NCBI RefSeq assembly: GCF_000735135.1
Contig: NZ_JPLZ01000006.1
Coordinates: 1,892,428 to 1,956,427 of the forward strand
Direction of reading: 5' to 3'
From: Chryseobacterium sp. FH1
Lineage (GTDB): Bacteria; Bacteroidota; Bacteroidia; Flavobacteriales; Weeksellaceae
DNA length: 64,000 nucleotides
Part shown: piece after piece, positions 25,688 through 34,466 of the stretch
How the letters are laid out: every line of letters starts with the position of its first letter
How positions within the stretch are numbered: position 1 is the stretch's first letter
Notes under the pieces: generated by a model
Told to the model about the DNA's origin: nothing
What the model saw: the letters and a program-made list of their open reading frames with translations, nothing else
Databases searched by the model: none
Translations under genes and position numbers: made by a program

Positions 25688-28120
25688 TTAATAGATCGCT
25701 GGATATTTCTGAGGATTGATTTCCGTAAACATCGCATAGATTTTCTCCACCATATCATCAGAAGACGGCTTGCTAAAGTAATCTCCATCACTGGCAAAAG
25801 CTGGTCTGTGATTTTCCGCAGAAATCGTCAACGGCTCCGAATCCAAATATTTGAAAGCTTTTTGTTTCTCTAATATCTGCTGAAGAATAAACGCCGAAGT
25901 TCCACCTTCCACATCTTCATCGATTACGACCAATCGATTGGTTTTCTTCACACTTTTCGCAATTTCATTAGTCAAATCAAAAGGAATCAACGACTGAACA
26001 TCAATCACTTCCGCAGAAATTCCTAATTTTTCTAATTCATTCGCCGCTTCAGAAACAATTCTCCAAGTAGAACCATAAGTTACCAAAGTAACATGTTTAC
26101 CTTCCTTTGTCACTTCTATTTTTCCGACTGGAATCGTGAATTCTCCTAAGTTATCCGGTTGTTTTTCTTTCAATCTGTAACCGTTCAAACATTCTACAAT
26201 TACGGCTGGTTCGTCACTTTGAAGCATTGTGTTGTAAAAACCTGCCGCTTTCATTAGACTTCTTGGAACCAGAATATTAATTCCTTTTGATAGGTTAAGG
26301 ATTCCAGCCATTGGCGAACCAGAGTGCCAAACGCCTTCCAATCTGTGTCCACGGGTTCTAATGATAACAGGTGCTTTTTGACCACCTTTTGTTCTGTATT
26401 GAACCGTTGCCAAATCATCGCTCATGCCTTGCAAACAGTACAAAATATAATCTAAATATTGAATCTCAGCAATCGGTTTCAGACCTCGCATCGCCATACC
26501 GATGCCTTGTCCCAGGATTGTTGCCTCACGAATTCCTGTGTCAGCGATTCTTACCTCGCCATATTTTTCCTGAAGTCCTTCCAGACCTTGATTTACATCG
26601 CCGATATTTCCTGCATCTTCACCGAAAACCAAAGCTTGCGGATATTTTGCAAAGATTTTATCGAAGTTATTTCGCACCACAACTCTACCATCTACTTCTT
26701 CCGAAGCATCAGAATAGACTGGTTTGATTTCTTTTACATTAGTTGCTTTCCACTCAGATTGAGAATACAAATGCGACGAATAATTATCTTTCTCAATTTT
26801 GAGTATTTCTTCGTATTTCGATTTCAAAGCAGTTCTTTCAGCGGAGTTTTGAGCTCTTGTAAATAATAGAGATTGTCTTACCAAATGGAAAATATCTCGC
26901 TTGCTTTTAGAAATGATTTTATTAAAGTTTTCAATTAATTGAGCAACTTCAATGTTTTGATTTTTAATGGATTCTACAAATGGCAAAACTTCATTTTTTA
27001 AATCTGATATTGTGTTTTGATAAGATTCCCAAGCTTTTTTCTGACCGTCTTTCACCAATTTCTTAGATTCAGAATCGATCGCATCCAACTCTTCTACTGA
27101 AGCCAAATATTCTTCATTTCCTTCAATCTCGATGCTGTAATCCAAAATCCATTCACGGAATTTCAACATTCCGTCAAACTCAGATTCCCATTTCAGACGC
27201 TCTTCGTTTTTGTAACGCTCGTGCGAACCAGAAGTTGAATGTCCTTGTGGTTGCGTCACTTCCGTCACGTGAATCACCACTGGAACACTTTCATATCTTG
27301 CGTAATGCTCAGCTTTCGCGTAAGCTTCCATCAACGCCGGATAATCCCAAGCTTTTACCTGAATGATTTCGCAACCTTGTTTTTCGTCCGCTTTTCTTTG
27401 GAAACCGGAAAGCATTTCGGAAATATCTGCTTTCGCTCTTTGATTTTGAGTTGGAACCGAAATCCCGTAACCATCATCCCAAATCGAAACAATCATCGGA
27501 ACTTGCAAAGCACAAGCCGCGTTCAAAGTTTCCCAAAAATGACCTTCAGCTGTGGAAGCGTCGCCAATGGTTCCGAAAGCAACTTCGTTTCCGTCTTTTG
27601 AAAATTTCTCAGAACCTTCGAATTTTACTGATTTATAAACTTTAGAAGCCTGAGCCAATCCCAATAATCTTGGCATTTGTCCAGCGGTTGGCGAAATGTC
27701 AGATGAAATATTTTTCTGTTCAGTTAGATTTTTCCAGCTTCCGTCTGCGTTCAAACTTCTTGTGGCGTAATGGCCGTTCATTTGTCTTCCGGCAGATGCT
27801 GGTTCTCTTTCCACGCTGGTGTCAGCGTACAATTGCGCAAAGAAACTTTCCACAGAAACCGCATCGATGGCCAACGCAAAAGTCTGGTCACGATAATAAC
27901 CGGAACGGAAATCACCGTTTCTAAAAACCTTCGCCATTGCCAATTGTGGCAACTCTTTCCCATCTCCGAAAATCCCAAATTTTGCTTTACCAGTCAGAAC
28001 TTCGCGCCTTCCCAAGTAGGACATTTCGCGGGAAATCCTACCTAAACGATAGTCTTCCAAAATGCTGTTTTTAAAATCCTGAAATGAGATTTGCTGAGTT
28101 TCTATGTAGGTTGTTTGCAT
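25688..28120 (-). CDS. 2-oxoacid dehydrogenase E1, fused alpha and beta subunits (branched-chain type)
   Basis: About 810 aa. The alpha half (~residues 20-350) has the thiamine-diphosphate region FGTIGDASTAEGHFWETLNAACALQVPMIVSIWDDGYGISVPT. The beta half (~485-800) has LVFGEDAGNIGDVNQGLEGLQEKYGEVRIADTGIREATILGQGIGMAMRGLKPIAEIQYLDYI and VVIDEDVEGGTSAFILQQI. It decarboxylates 2-oxoacids, feeding E2/E3 (lpdA is at 17135). Fused E1 proteins of this length are common in Bacteroidetes. I start at ATG 28120 because a TATATTTG -7 box at 28136-28143 overlaps the longer TTG frame. Confidence 0.9.
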   Translation of the reverse strand: MQTTYIETQQISFQDFKNSILEDYRLGRISREMSYLGRREVLTGKAKFGIFGDGKELPQLAMAKVFRNGDFRSGYYRDQTFALAIDAVSVESFFAQLYADTSVEREPASAGRQMNGHYATRSLNADGSWKNLTEQKNISSDISPTAGQMPRLLGLAQASKVYKSVKFEGSEKFSKDGNEVAFGTIGDASTAEGHFWETLNAACALQVPMIVSIWDDGYGISVPTQNQRAKADISEMLSGFQRKADEKQGCEIIQVKAWDYPALMEAYAKAEHYARYESVPVVIHVTEVTQPQGHSTSGSHERYKNEERLKWESEFDGMLKFREWILDYSIEIEGNEEYLASVEELDAIDSESKKLVKDGQKKAWESYQNTISDLKNEVLPFVESIKNQNIEVAQLIENFNKIISKSKRDIFHLVRQSLLFTRAQNSAERTALKSKYEEILKIEKDNYSSHLYSQSEWKATNVKEIKPVYSDASEEVDGRVVVRNNFDKIFAKYPQALVFGEDAGNIGDVNQGLEGLQEKYGEVRIADTGIREATILGQGIGMAMRGLKPIAEIQYLDYILYCLQGMSDDLATVQYRTKGGQKAPVIIRTRGHRLEGVWHSGSPMAGILNLSKGINILVPRSLMKAAGFYNTMLQSDEPAVIVECLNGYRLKEKQPDNLGEFTIPVGKIEVTKEGKHVTLVTYGSTWRIVSEAANELEKLGISAEVIDVQSLIPFDLTNEIAKSVKKTNRLVVIDEDVEGGTSAFILQQILEKQKAFKYLDSEPLTISAENHRPAFASDGDYFSKPSSDDMVEKIYAMFTEINPQKYPAIY

Positions 28121-28135
28121 AACTTTGAATTTTGA

Positions 28136-28143
28136 CAAATATA
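28136..28143 (-). promoter_or_regulatory. -7 box of the E1 gene
   Basis: Minus-strand TATATTTG located 15 bp before the ATG at 28120. It fixes the start codon choice. Confidence 0.6.
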
Positions 28144-28253
28144 AAATTTTTTACTGAAATTTTTATTGATTTGATATTTCGTAAAAATAAGATAATTTTA
28201 TAAAGTATAAAAATTCATCAATTATATTTTTTCCACAGAATTAATGAATATTT

Positions 28254-28568
28254 TTGAATCATCAATTTGAGCCAATGAAAAAAACCGCACCACACATTCT
28301 GAATGCTTCCACTAATCTTTTGGGATTTTGTTTGGTCATCATCACTTCTTTGAAAATTACGAAGTTCAGCCATCATTCTTATTTGGATGAATTTACCGTT
28401 GGCGCGATTTTCTGTTTGATGGTGAGTTGCACTTTATCTTTCCTTGCCATCAGAACAGACAAGGAAAAGCTGTCGGACAAATTAGAGAATATTGCGGATG
28501 TTCTTTTCTTTGTAGCTTTGATTTGTATTTCGTTGGCGGTTTGTATTGTGAGTGTTGATGTGGTTTGA
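28254..28568 (+). CDS. Small membrane protein with three hydrophobic helices, unknown function
   Basis: About 104 aa from the first start. ATG 28275 (MKKTAPHILNASTNLLGFCLVII) is equally or more likely, giving 97 aa. Three predicted helices lie at ~18-36, 48-66 and 84-103, with a basic loop (IRTDKEKLSDKLENIAD) between the last two. No family that I recognise. It is divergent from the E1 gene and followed by the inverted-repeat element at 28632-28783. Confidence 0.6.
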   Translation: MNHQFEPMKKTAPHILNASTNLLGFCLVIITSLKITKFSHHSYLDEFTVGAIFCLMVSCTLSFLAIRTDKEKLSDKLENIADVLFFVALICISLAVCIVSVDVV

Positions 28569-28631
28569 TGGAATGATTGTGTTTTGTTCAAACTTAAATA
28601 AATTGGAAAAGGCAGCTTTGAGTTTTTTATA

Positions 28632-28783
28632 TGTCTTCGAGAGCCTCAGACTGACAGCTTACACTAAAATGACTTTTGAGAATGTATTTGCAAAACTCAG
28701 AATGCAATCGTATTTCATAACTTTTTAATTAATATGAATACTTTTATTAATAAACAAATGTCAGTCTGAGGTTCTCGAAGACA
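28632..28783. repeat. 152-bp palindromic element with 25-bp inverted ends
   Basis: Left arm 28632-28656 begins TGTCTTCGAGAGCCTCAGAC. The right arm 28759-28783 is its reverse complement with a single mismatch. The interior is non-coding and AT-rich. It looks like a REP/MITE-type dispersed element; it accounts for most of the 299-bp gap between 28569 and 28867. Confidence 0.7.
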
Positions 28784-28867
28784 AATAAAAACTTAAAAAT
28801 CTTCAGATTTTTTCCTTTTAACAGTTTTGTTCATTCGGAATGTTTTCTTGAAAGTTTGGTCGACGAA

Positions 28868-29785
28868 TCAACCAACCTTCACCGTCTCCAAAGCCTTGGG
28901 CAGAAAGCTATTCGGGAAAATCTGTCTCGCTTCATCTGTCATTACGCTTAGGTCGCTGTAACGGTTGGAGAAATGTCCTAAAATCAATTTTCCAACTTGT
29001 GCTTTTTTGGCAATCGTCGCGGCTTCCAAAGCTGTGGAATGTCCGGTGTAATCGGCCATTTCTTTCAGATTATTCAGGAAAGTGGATTCGTGGTAGAGAA
29101 CATCGACGTTTTCTATGATTGGGATGATGTCTTCTTTGTATTTGGTGTCACTGCAAAATGCGTACGAAACCGAAGGTTGCGGGTCGGTTGTCAAAGAAGC
29201 ATTGTCGATGACGTTTCCATCTTCTGAAACGAAGTCTTTTCCTAAACGCAGATTCTGGAAATCGCAAATCTCAATTTCTTTGTGTTTGGAGATTTCTTTC
29301 ATATTCAGGTGGCGTTCTTTTGGTTTTTCTTTGAAGAGATAACCATTGCAATAAATCCTGTGATTGAGCGGAATGGTGAAGACCTCTACCCTTTTGTCTT
29401 CGTAGATTTTTACTGATTCTTTGCCTTCCAGTTCGTGATAGATGACCTCAAAACCTTTGTACGTTTCCGTGATTTCGAAAATTGTGTCCATCATTTTTTT
29501 GATGCCTTTTGGACCGTAGATATTCAGTGGGGTTTTTCTTCCAAGAAGTCGGAAAGAGGCAACCAAGCCCGGCAAACCAAAACAATGGTCGCCGTGAAGA
29601 TGGGAAATGAAAATATGATTGATTTTGGAAAACCGCACTTTTGCTTTTCGCATTTGAACCTGAGTTCCTTCGCCACAATCGATGAGAAAATGACGTTCTT
29701 CCATTTCCAAAAACTGAGAAGTTGGAGAGGAATTGATGGTTGGAATTGCGGAATTGAATCCCAAAATGGTAAGATATGTACTCAA
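28868..29785 (-). CDS. rnz: Ribonuclease Z
   Basis: tRNA 3'-end endonuclease with metallo-beta-lactamase fold, 305 aa. It shows the metal-binding HLHGDHCFGLPGL near residues 63-75, the ELAC/RNase Z N-terminus LTILGFNSAIPT, the bridging SDT with YHESTFL, and the final His in LGHFSNRYSD. This is the length of the short RNase Z form. The apparent start is TTG at 29785; no in-frame ATG occurs just upstream and the conserved N-terminus begins here. Because tRNA-Arg at 32543 lacks an encoded CCA, this processing function is needed. Confidence 0.93.
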   Translation of the reverse strand: MSTYLTILGFNSAIPTINSSPTSQFLEMEERHFLIDCGEGTQVQMRKAKVRFSKINHIFISHLHGDHCFGLPGLVASFRLLGRKTPLNIYGPKGIKKMMDTIFEITETYKGFEVIYHELEGKESVKIYEDKRVEVFTIPLNHRIYCNGYLFKEKPKERHLNMKEISKHKEIEICDFQNLRLGKDFVSEDGNVIDNASLTTDPQPSVSYAFCSDTKYKEDIIPIIENVDVLYHESTFLNNLKEMADYTGHSTALEAATIAKKAQVGKLILGHFSNRYSDLSVMTDEARQIFPNSFLPKALETVKVG

Positions 29786-29840
29786 TTTTCTTGGTTGTAT
29801 TGAAAATTAAAAGGGTAAATATACGAAAACATCATAAAAA

Positions 29841-30425
29841 TTACAAAAGACCCCCTTTGGAATTGAGGAATTCTAAGAATTTTTTCAAAGCTTCACTTCT
29901 GTGGCTGATTTTGTTTTTTTCTTCCGGCAACATTTGCGCAAAGGTCATATTATGGTCGTCCGGAATGAAAATCGGGTCGTAACCGAATCCATCTTCGCCA
30001 AAAACTTCGGTCGTGATGTTTCCGTAAACTCTGCCTTCGAAGTAATGTTCGCCATCGTTGTCTTTGAAACATAGAACGGTGATGAAATAGGCGCGACGGT
30101 TTGGTTCATCCTTCAGTTCTTCCAAAACTTTCTCGATGTTCTTTTTGAAATTGTGGTTTCCGGCGTAACGTGCGGAATAAATCCCAGGTCGTCCGTCCAA
30201 GGCTTCCACAACCAATCCGCTGTCGTCGCCAACACTTCCCTTTCCGGTTTTCTCGAAGCAGTATTTTGCTTTGATGAGGGCGTTTTCCTGGAAGGTGTTT
30301 CCGTCCTCGATGATTTCGTCGTTCAGGTTGTAATCTGTGAGTGATGTCACGATGAATTCTGGTCCGAGGATTTGTTGGATTTCTTCTTTTTTGTGTAAGT
30401 TATGTGTGGCGATTAGGATTTCCAT
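29841..30425 (-). CDS. rdgB: Non-canonical purine NTP pyrophosphatase (RdgB/HAM1)
   Basis: 194 aa. The family N-terminus is ILIATHNLHKKEEIQQIL, followed by GDDSGLVVEALDGRPGIYSARYAG near residues 66-90 and GFGYDPIFIPD and KNKISHRSEALKKF near the C-terminus. It hydrolyses ITP, dITP and XTP to monophosphates, keeping these bases out of nucleic acids. It lies 55 bp upstream of rnz on the same strand. Confidence 0.94.
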   Translation of the reverse strand: MEILIATHNLHKKEEIQQILGPEFIVTSLTDYNLNDEIIEDGNTFQENALIKAKYCFEKTGKGSVGDDSGLVVEALDGRPGIYSARYAGNHNFKKNIEKVLEELKDEPNRRAYFITVLCFKDNDGEHYFEGRVYGNITTEVFGEDGFGYDPIFIPDDHNMTFAQMLPEEKNKISHRSEALKKFLEFLNSKGGLL

Positions 30426-30527
30426 ATGTTGTTATAAATGATAGTTGATAAGTGATAAATGATTATGATTTAATTTTTGAAAGTTCGAAACTTTGACAAA
30501 GCTTGAATGAATGACAAATGTTGAACT

Positions 30528-30612
30528 TTGCGAAGCGCAACCCGGCTTGAGCGGAAATCCTTTTTTGTGGCTGGAAAAGCGAGGGCAAAAAGATTGGGAG
30601 CGGAAGACGGAT
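30528..30612. repeat. Dispersed intergenic element, copy 2
   Basis: Non-coding, GC-richer than its flanks. It shares the ordered blocks AGCGGAAATCC, GTGGCTGG-AAAAGCG and GGCAAAAAGAT with 9850-9985 (there AGCGGATATCC, GGCTTGGGAAAAGCG, GGCAAAAAAAGAT). Confidence 0.5.
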
Positions 30613-30626
30613 AAGTTGCCATAATT

Positions 30627-31442
30627 TTAATCTTTATAAATAATATTCTTGTGGATGGCGAAAAAATAAAATGGAATTGCGAAAATTACCACGCCAGCGA
30701 CAAGAAGAAGTTCTTTGTTTACGTTGAATAATCCGGAATAAGTTTCTGAATCCGAGTACATCATCATCAATGCGGACAGTAAGTTATTGAAGGCGTGCAA
30801 CAATATCGGCATCAGCAGAGATTTCGTTTTGTAGTACACCAAACCTAATACCAAACCGAGCAAAAATGCGCCCGCAAATTGCCACGGATTGAAATGGACG
30901 GCGCCAAAAATCAAGGCGGAGACGATAATCGCGGTGACTGGAGCGACTTTGTTGTTTATCATCCCTTTCATTATGATGCCTCGGAAAAGGATTTCTTCAA
31001 GAATTGGTGCGAGGATGACGGTCATAATGACCAGTGCGACCGGGTCTTTGAGGAGTTTTGCGAATTCTTTGGTGTAGAGTTCGTAAATCGGGCCGAGAAT
31101 TCCGCCTTCTGTTGGGATAAGTTGCGTGGTGTAATCTGCGACGAGCATCATCCCGAACATCATTGGGAATATCAATAGATAAACCCGAAATGGCTTGGTG
31201 GAAAAGTCGAAATTGAGTTTCTTTTTTTCTTTTCTAACGACTAGAAGGTCGAAGAATAAAACGGGCGTGAGCATTGTCGCGCAATACATAAAGATGTTGA
31301 AACCGCCGGATTCGCTGATATCCTGGTCGAATAACGCCGATAATCCCAAACCGATGGCGTAAGCGAATGATTGCCCGATGAAAAGTCCGACCACGAGTAT
31401 GATTCCGATGAAAAAATCGACTTTGTAATTTTGTTCCTGCAT
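30627..31442 (-). CDS. CPBP-family intramembrane glutamic endopeptidase
   Basis: 271-aa membrane protein with about seven helices. The CPBP/Abi protease motifs are EEILFRG (Glu149-Glu150...Arg154), the second-helix AVHFNP, and a third His/Asn motif HAFNNL. Relatives process CAAX-type or peptide substrates in the membrane; here the substrate is unknown. Its start directly follows the stop of the BtuF-like gene, indicating one operon. Confidence 0.85.
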   Translation of the reverse strand: MQEQNYKVDFFIGIILVVGLFIGQSFAYAIGLGLSALFDQDISESGGFNIFMYCATMLTPVLFFDLLVVRKEKKKLNFDFSTKPFRVYLLIFPMMFGMMLVADYTTQLIPTEGGILGPIYELYTKEFAKLLKDPVALVIMTVILAPILEEILFRGIIMKGMINNKVAPVTAIIVSALIFGAVHFNPWQFAGAFLLGLVLGLVYYKTKSLLMPILLHAFNNLLSALMMMYSDSETYSGLFNVNKELLLVAGVVIFAIPFYFFAIHKNIIYKD

Positions 31443-32495
31443 TTATTTAAGTTCTTTGAGATAGACCAACGGTTCTGACTGGAAAGTTACGTCTTCTGGA
31501 TGAAAAATCTTGAAATAATCTCTCAAAACCACGTCGCAACGGACAACGCCACTTTCGAAATAGTCGTTGGCCTGGTCTTTTTCGCGGTTGTTTATCATAT
31601 ATAATTTCCCGGAATTGAAAACGTCCATTTTTGAATAATTTGGATTGAGAGTCAGCAGTTCCTTTTTGTTTTTGTGCGGACTGATGTTAATCCAAAAATT
31701 AGCTTGTTTTGATTTGATGAAAACTTCCTCGAAACTTAGTGGAATTGAGGTGGATTCTTTGTTGTCTTTCAGGATGTAATTTCCGCCGGCATCGTTAATC
31801 AATTTGGCTACGAAGGAATTTCCGCCTGGCAGAAACCATTGGCTTCCATACATTTCGTTGCAGAGAACCAAGGAATTTGATTTTGAATTTTTGCTTAAGG
31901 TTTGGATTTTCTTGTAATTGTCTTCAATGTTTTGATAGGCTTTTTCCGCTTCTTTTTCTTTTCCGAAAAGCCTTCCGAAGAGCAAAAGGTATTTTGATTT
32001 TTCTAATGGATTTTGTTCCATAAAATCGTCGAGAAAAATGAGTTCGATGCCGTTGTTTTTTAGAACTTCGTACGTGTTGGCAAAGTTGGGAACGTAATTG
32101 GTGAAAATGACATCCGGTTTGTTGGAAAGGATTTTTTCGATGTCGTATTTTTGTTCGTTTCCGATGTTCAGGATTTTGTTTTCGTTAATTAATTGGTGGA
32201 TTTTTTCTGAGAAAATATATTCCGGACTGGAGACGCCAGTGATTTTATTTTCTAAATTAAGTTCAGAAAAGAAGCCAATCAAGCTAGAATTTAGCAACAT
32301 TGCTTTTTTGAAAGGCAGATTTTTGCTCGAAATTACATTTTTGAATTTTCCGGAGGTCAAAGTAAGGTTGCCAGAATTTTCAATATAATTCACTCGTGAT
32401 GAGATGGTTATATTGTCATTTGATTTTTGAACATTTTCTTTTTTGCAGGAAATTGAAAAAAGAAATAAAATTAGTAGTAAAAAAATGCGTTTCAT
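31443..32495 (-). CDS. BtuF-like substrate-binding lipoprotein (helical-backbone metal receptor)
   Basis: 350 aa with lipoprotein signal MKRIFLLLILFLFSISCKK (Cys17). It carries the PF01497 pattern: NKITGVSSPEYIF, KPDVIFTNYV, GIELIFLDDF, ENLEKSKYLLLFGRLFGKEKEAEKAYQNIEDNYKKI (helical backbone), and a second lobe with QWFLPGGNSFVAKLINDAGGNYI. This type delivers cobalamin, haem or ferric siderophores to an ABC importer, but no permease genes lie nearby. It is co-transcribed with the CPBP protease. Confidence 0.85.
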   Translation of the reverse strand: MKRIFLLLILFLFSISCKKENVQKSNDNITISSRVNYIENSGNLTLTSGKFKNVISSKNLPFKKAMLLNSSLIGFFSELNLENKITGVSSPEYIFSEKIHQLINENKILNIGNEQKYDIEKILSNKPDVIFTNYVPNFANTYEVLKNNGIELIFLDDFMEQNPLEKSKYLLLFGRLFGKEKEAEKAYQNIEDNYKKIQTLSKNSKSNSLVLCNEMYGSQWFLPGGNSFVAKLINDAGGNYILKDNKESTSIPLSFEEVFIKSKQANFWINISPHKNKKELLTLNPNYSKMDVFNSGKLYMINNREKDQANDYFESGVVRCDVVLRDYFKIFHPEDVTFQSEPLVYLKELK

Positions 32496-32519
32496 CTTCC
32501 AAAGAAAGCAAAAAAGTAC

Positions 32520-32527
32520 TATATTTG
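32520..32527 (+). promoter_or_regulatory. -7 box of tRNA-Arg
   Basis: TATATTTG matches the Bacteroidetes -7 consensus, 15 bp before the mature 5' end of the tRNA. Confidence 0.6.
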
Positions 32528-32542
32528 CAAACCTTTAAACAA

Positions 32543-32616
32543 GGCCTCGTGGCGCAACTGAATAGCGCATCTGATTACGGCTCAGAAGGTTACAGGTTTG
32601 AATCCTGTCGAGGTCA
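32543..32616 (+). tRNA. tRNA-Arg (anticodon ACG)
   Basis: 74-nt cloverleaf. Acceptor stem GGCCTCG pairs with CGAGGTC (one G-U). D stem GCGC pairs with GCGC. Anticodon stem TCTGA/TCAGA encloses loop TTACGGC with anticodon ACG. T stem ACAGG/CCTGT encloses TTTGAAT. The discriminator is A and CCA is not encoded. It forms the left border of the mobile element. Confidence 0.95.
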
Positions 32617-34156
32617 CAAGACCGACATTTGAAGTTTTTTCACTTCTTTGTCGGTTTTTTTTATTTCCTAACTCCTTGTTAATCAAAGCAATATTGCCAG
32701 CTAAACTGTTGATTTTTGTGGTTTGAAAATACTCGCCGTCGAATGTTAACTTTTCAGGATATATCAAACCAACAATTGCACGTTTGTCAATTGTACTTGC
32801 GTTATTATATCTTTCAGAGATGTTGACAATGGCATTTAATGCTTGACTCATCTTTTTTTCAATATCATCTGTATGGCGAGAATTTTTTAATGAATTTAAT
32901 TTAAAGTTGATATCTTCAATTTCCGCTTTATACTTCATTTTGATCCTTTTAAAATCTTCTTCATCCAATTTATCTTCAAGATACATATCTCTCGCTTTGT
33001 CAATTCTACCTTCAATAGCATTAAGTTTACTCTGCAAAACCTTTCTCTCATCATTTAGACCATTTGAAACTATTGAAAAGTTCTGTTCCAATATTGTTTT
33101 CAATATTTTCTCAGCCCCGATGCTGAATCTAAATTTTGATAGTTCTTCAACAAAAAGATCATTAACTATATCAGAATTATGCCTGAAACCACATGAGGTT
33201 GTGCAATGGTAATAATAGTAATGTTTGCTCCTTCCCTTAGCACTACTAGCAGTTAGTGTTTTATTGCATTTCGGGCACAATAGTAATCCCCTCAAAGGAT
33301 AACGTTCTTCATTTATTATTCTTCCTGCCGGTAAGAAAGCATCCTGATTGCTTTTACGATGGAGAACTATTTGAACTTTCGTGAATAGTTCTTCAGAAAT
33401 CAGTGCCTCATGTTTGCCTTCAACAATTTTTTCCTCCTCATCGTTATATGCTTTTAGCAATAATTTTCCGCAGTAAACTATATTTCTCAAACCCTCCATG
33501 AATGAATTTTTCGTCAGTTTTCTTCCTTCTCTCTTGTTCATTTCTCTTAGAACAACTGCTGTAGGTAGATGTCCTTTCGCAACCTGCTTGAAGGCCCATA
33601 TCATATTTGTAGCTTCAGGCTCTTGAACCGCTACATATTTACGGCCGTCTTCTGTACATCTGTTGATATAACCGTATGGAGCGATACCCATCATTCTACC
33701 CTCTTTAATCGCTCTTCTCATCCCATACGTCACATTCAATGCCCTCCTGTCGTTTTCTACCTCTGGCGTTGATAAATATATGGCTAACAAAAGTTTATTT
33801 TCGGGTACACGTAGATCTAATGGTTGTTCAATAGCCTGAGGTGTTATACACAATTTATTTAGGTTGGATATCATCTGATAAGCCTCACTGGTATTACGGC
33901 TAAATCGATCCCATTTTGTAAAAAATAAGAACTTGTTCTGTTTAGAACCTCTTCCTTTTCTAATATTGAAAAGGTATCTTTTCCATTCTGGCCTTTCAAA
34001 AGTCTTAGCAGAATGATCTTCATAAATAATTTTGTCAATTGTTATGTTCAGAGAAGCACAATGCTTGCGTAAACGCTCCTCCTGATCACGCTGTGAATAC
34101 CCTTTATCTGCTTGTTCGTCAGTTGACACGCGAATATATAGATCAGCAACTTTCAT
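32582..34156 (-). CDS. Large serine recombinase (element integrase)
   Basis: 524 aa. The resolvase domain begins VADLYIRVSTDEQADKGYSQRDQEERL with the nucleophile Ser11 and RFSRNTSEAY near residue 86. The recombinase domain follows (~150-275: GIAPYGYINR, LREMNKREGRKLTKNSF). A zinc ribbon has ligands Cys294, Cys297, Cys318 and Cys322, then a coiled coil (~365-430) and a C-terminal DNA-binding tail. These enzymes integrate and, with a directionality factor, excise elements at short att sites. The last ~11 codons lie antisense inside tRNA-Arg, so the C-terminus depends on the integration junction. Confidence 0.92.
   Translation of the reverse strand: MKVADLYIRVSTDEQADKGYSQRDQEERLRKHCASLNITIDKIIYEDHSAKTFERPEWKRYLFNIRKGRGSKQNKFLFFTKWDRFSRNTSEAYQMISNLNKLCITPQAIEQPLDLRVPENKLLLAIYLSTPEVENDRRALNVTYGMRRAIKEGRMMGIAPYGYINRCTEDGRKYVAVQEPEATNMIWAFKQVAKGHLPTAVVLREMNKREGRKLTKNSFMEGLRNIVYCGKLLLKAYNDEEEKIVEGKHEALISEELFTKVQIVLHRKSNQDAFLPAGRIINEERYPLRGLLLCPKCNKTLTASSAKGRSKHYYYYHCTTSCGFRHNSDIVNDLFVEELSKFRFSIGAEKILKTILEQNFSIVSNGLNDERKVLQSKLNAIEGRIDKARDMYLEDKLDEEDFKRIKMKYKAEIEDINFKLNSLKNSRHTDDIEKKMSQALNAIVNISERYNNASTIDKRAIVGLIYPEKLTFDGEYFQTTKINSLAGNIALINKELGNKKNRQRSEKTSNVGLVTSTGFKPVTF
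32621..32662 (+). terminator. Terminator after tRNA-Arg, inside the recombinase 3' coding end
   Basis: ACCGACA at 32621-32627 pairs with TGTCGGT at 32649-32655. An inner GAAG/CTTC stem and a run of eight T follow. The hairpin is read on the minus strand as recombinase codons. Confidence 0.75.
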
Positions 34157-34244
34157 AAGTTTTTATTTAAAAGTGGAATAATTGAATTCTTACAATAATA
34201 GAATATTGTACGATTTAAATACTTTATAATCACTAAAGTACGAA

Positions 34245-34466
34245 TTAATCTTCAGGTGATAAAAACTCCTTGATAGTAATTTTAACCACTGTATGAAAAA
34301 ATAGTAGAATTTCAGCAGCTTCCTCATCTGAAACCATAGTTCCTGAATCCTTCAGCATTTTTATAGCGACATTTAATGGCAATTCCTGAAATTTCATAAC
34401 CGACTCCAGCTCAAATTTATTTGAGTTTTCAGTAGTCGGATATTTTATTGTTTCCCTCTTAGCCAT
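34245..34466 (-). CDS. Hypothetical 73-aa protein
   Basis: Small protein (MAKRETIKYPTTENSNKFELESVMKFQELPLNVAIKMLKDSGTMVSDEEAAEILLFFHTVV...), mostly helical in its second half, without cysteines or membrane segments. No family recognised. It lies 88 bp upstream of the recombinase on the same strand, in the place where directionality factors are often found. That role is only a suggestion from position and size. Confidence 0.5.
   Translation of the reverse strand: MAKRETIKYPTTENSNKFELESVMKFQELPLNVAIKMLKDSGTMVSDEEAAEILLFFHTVVKITIKEFLSPED

Noticed and set aside
26371..26866. Two overlapping plus-strand frames of 118 and 135 codons inside the E1 gene
   Set aside because: Antisense to the highly conserved beta subunit region, with no start context or family resemblance.
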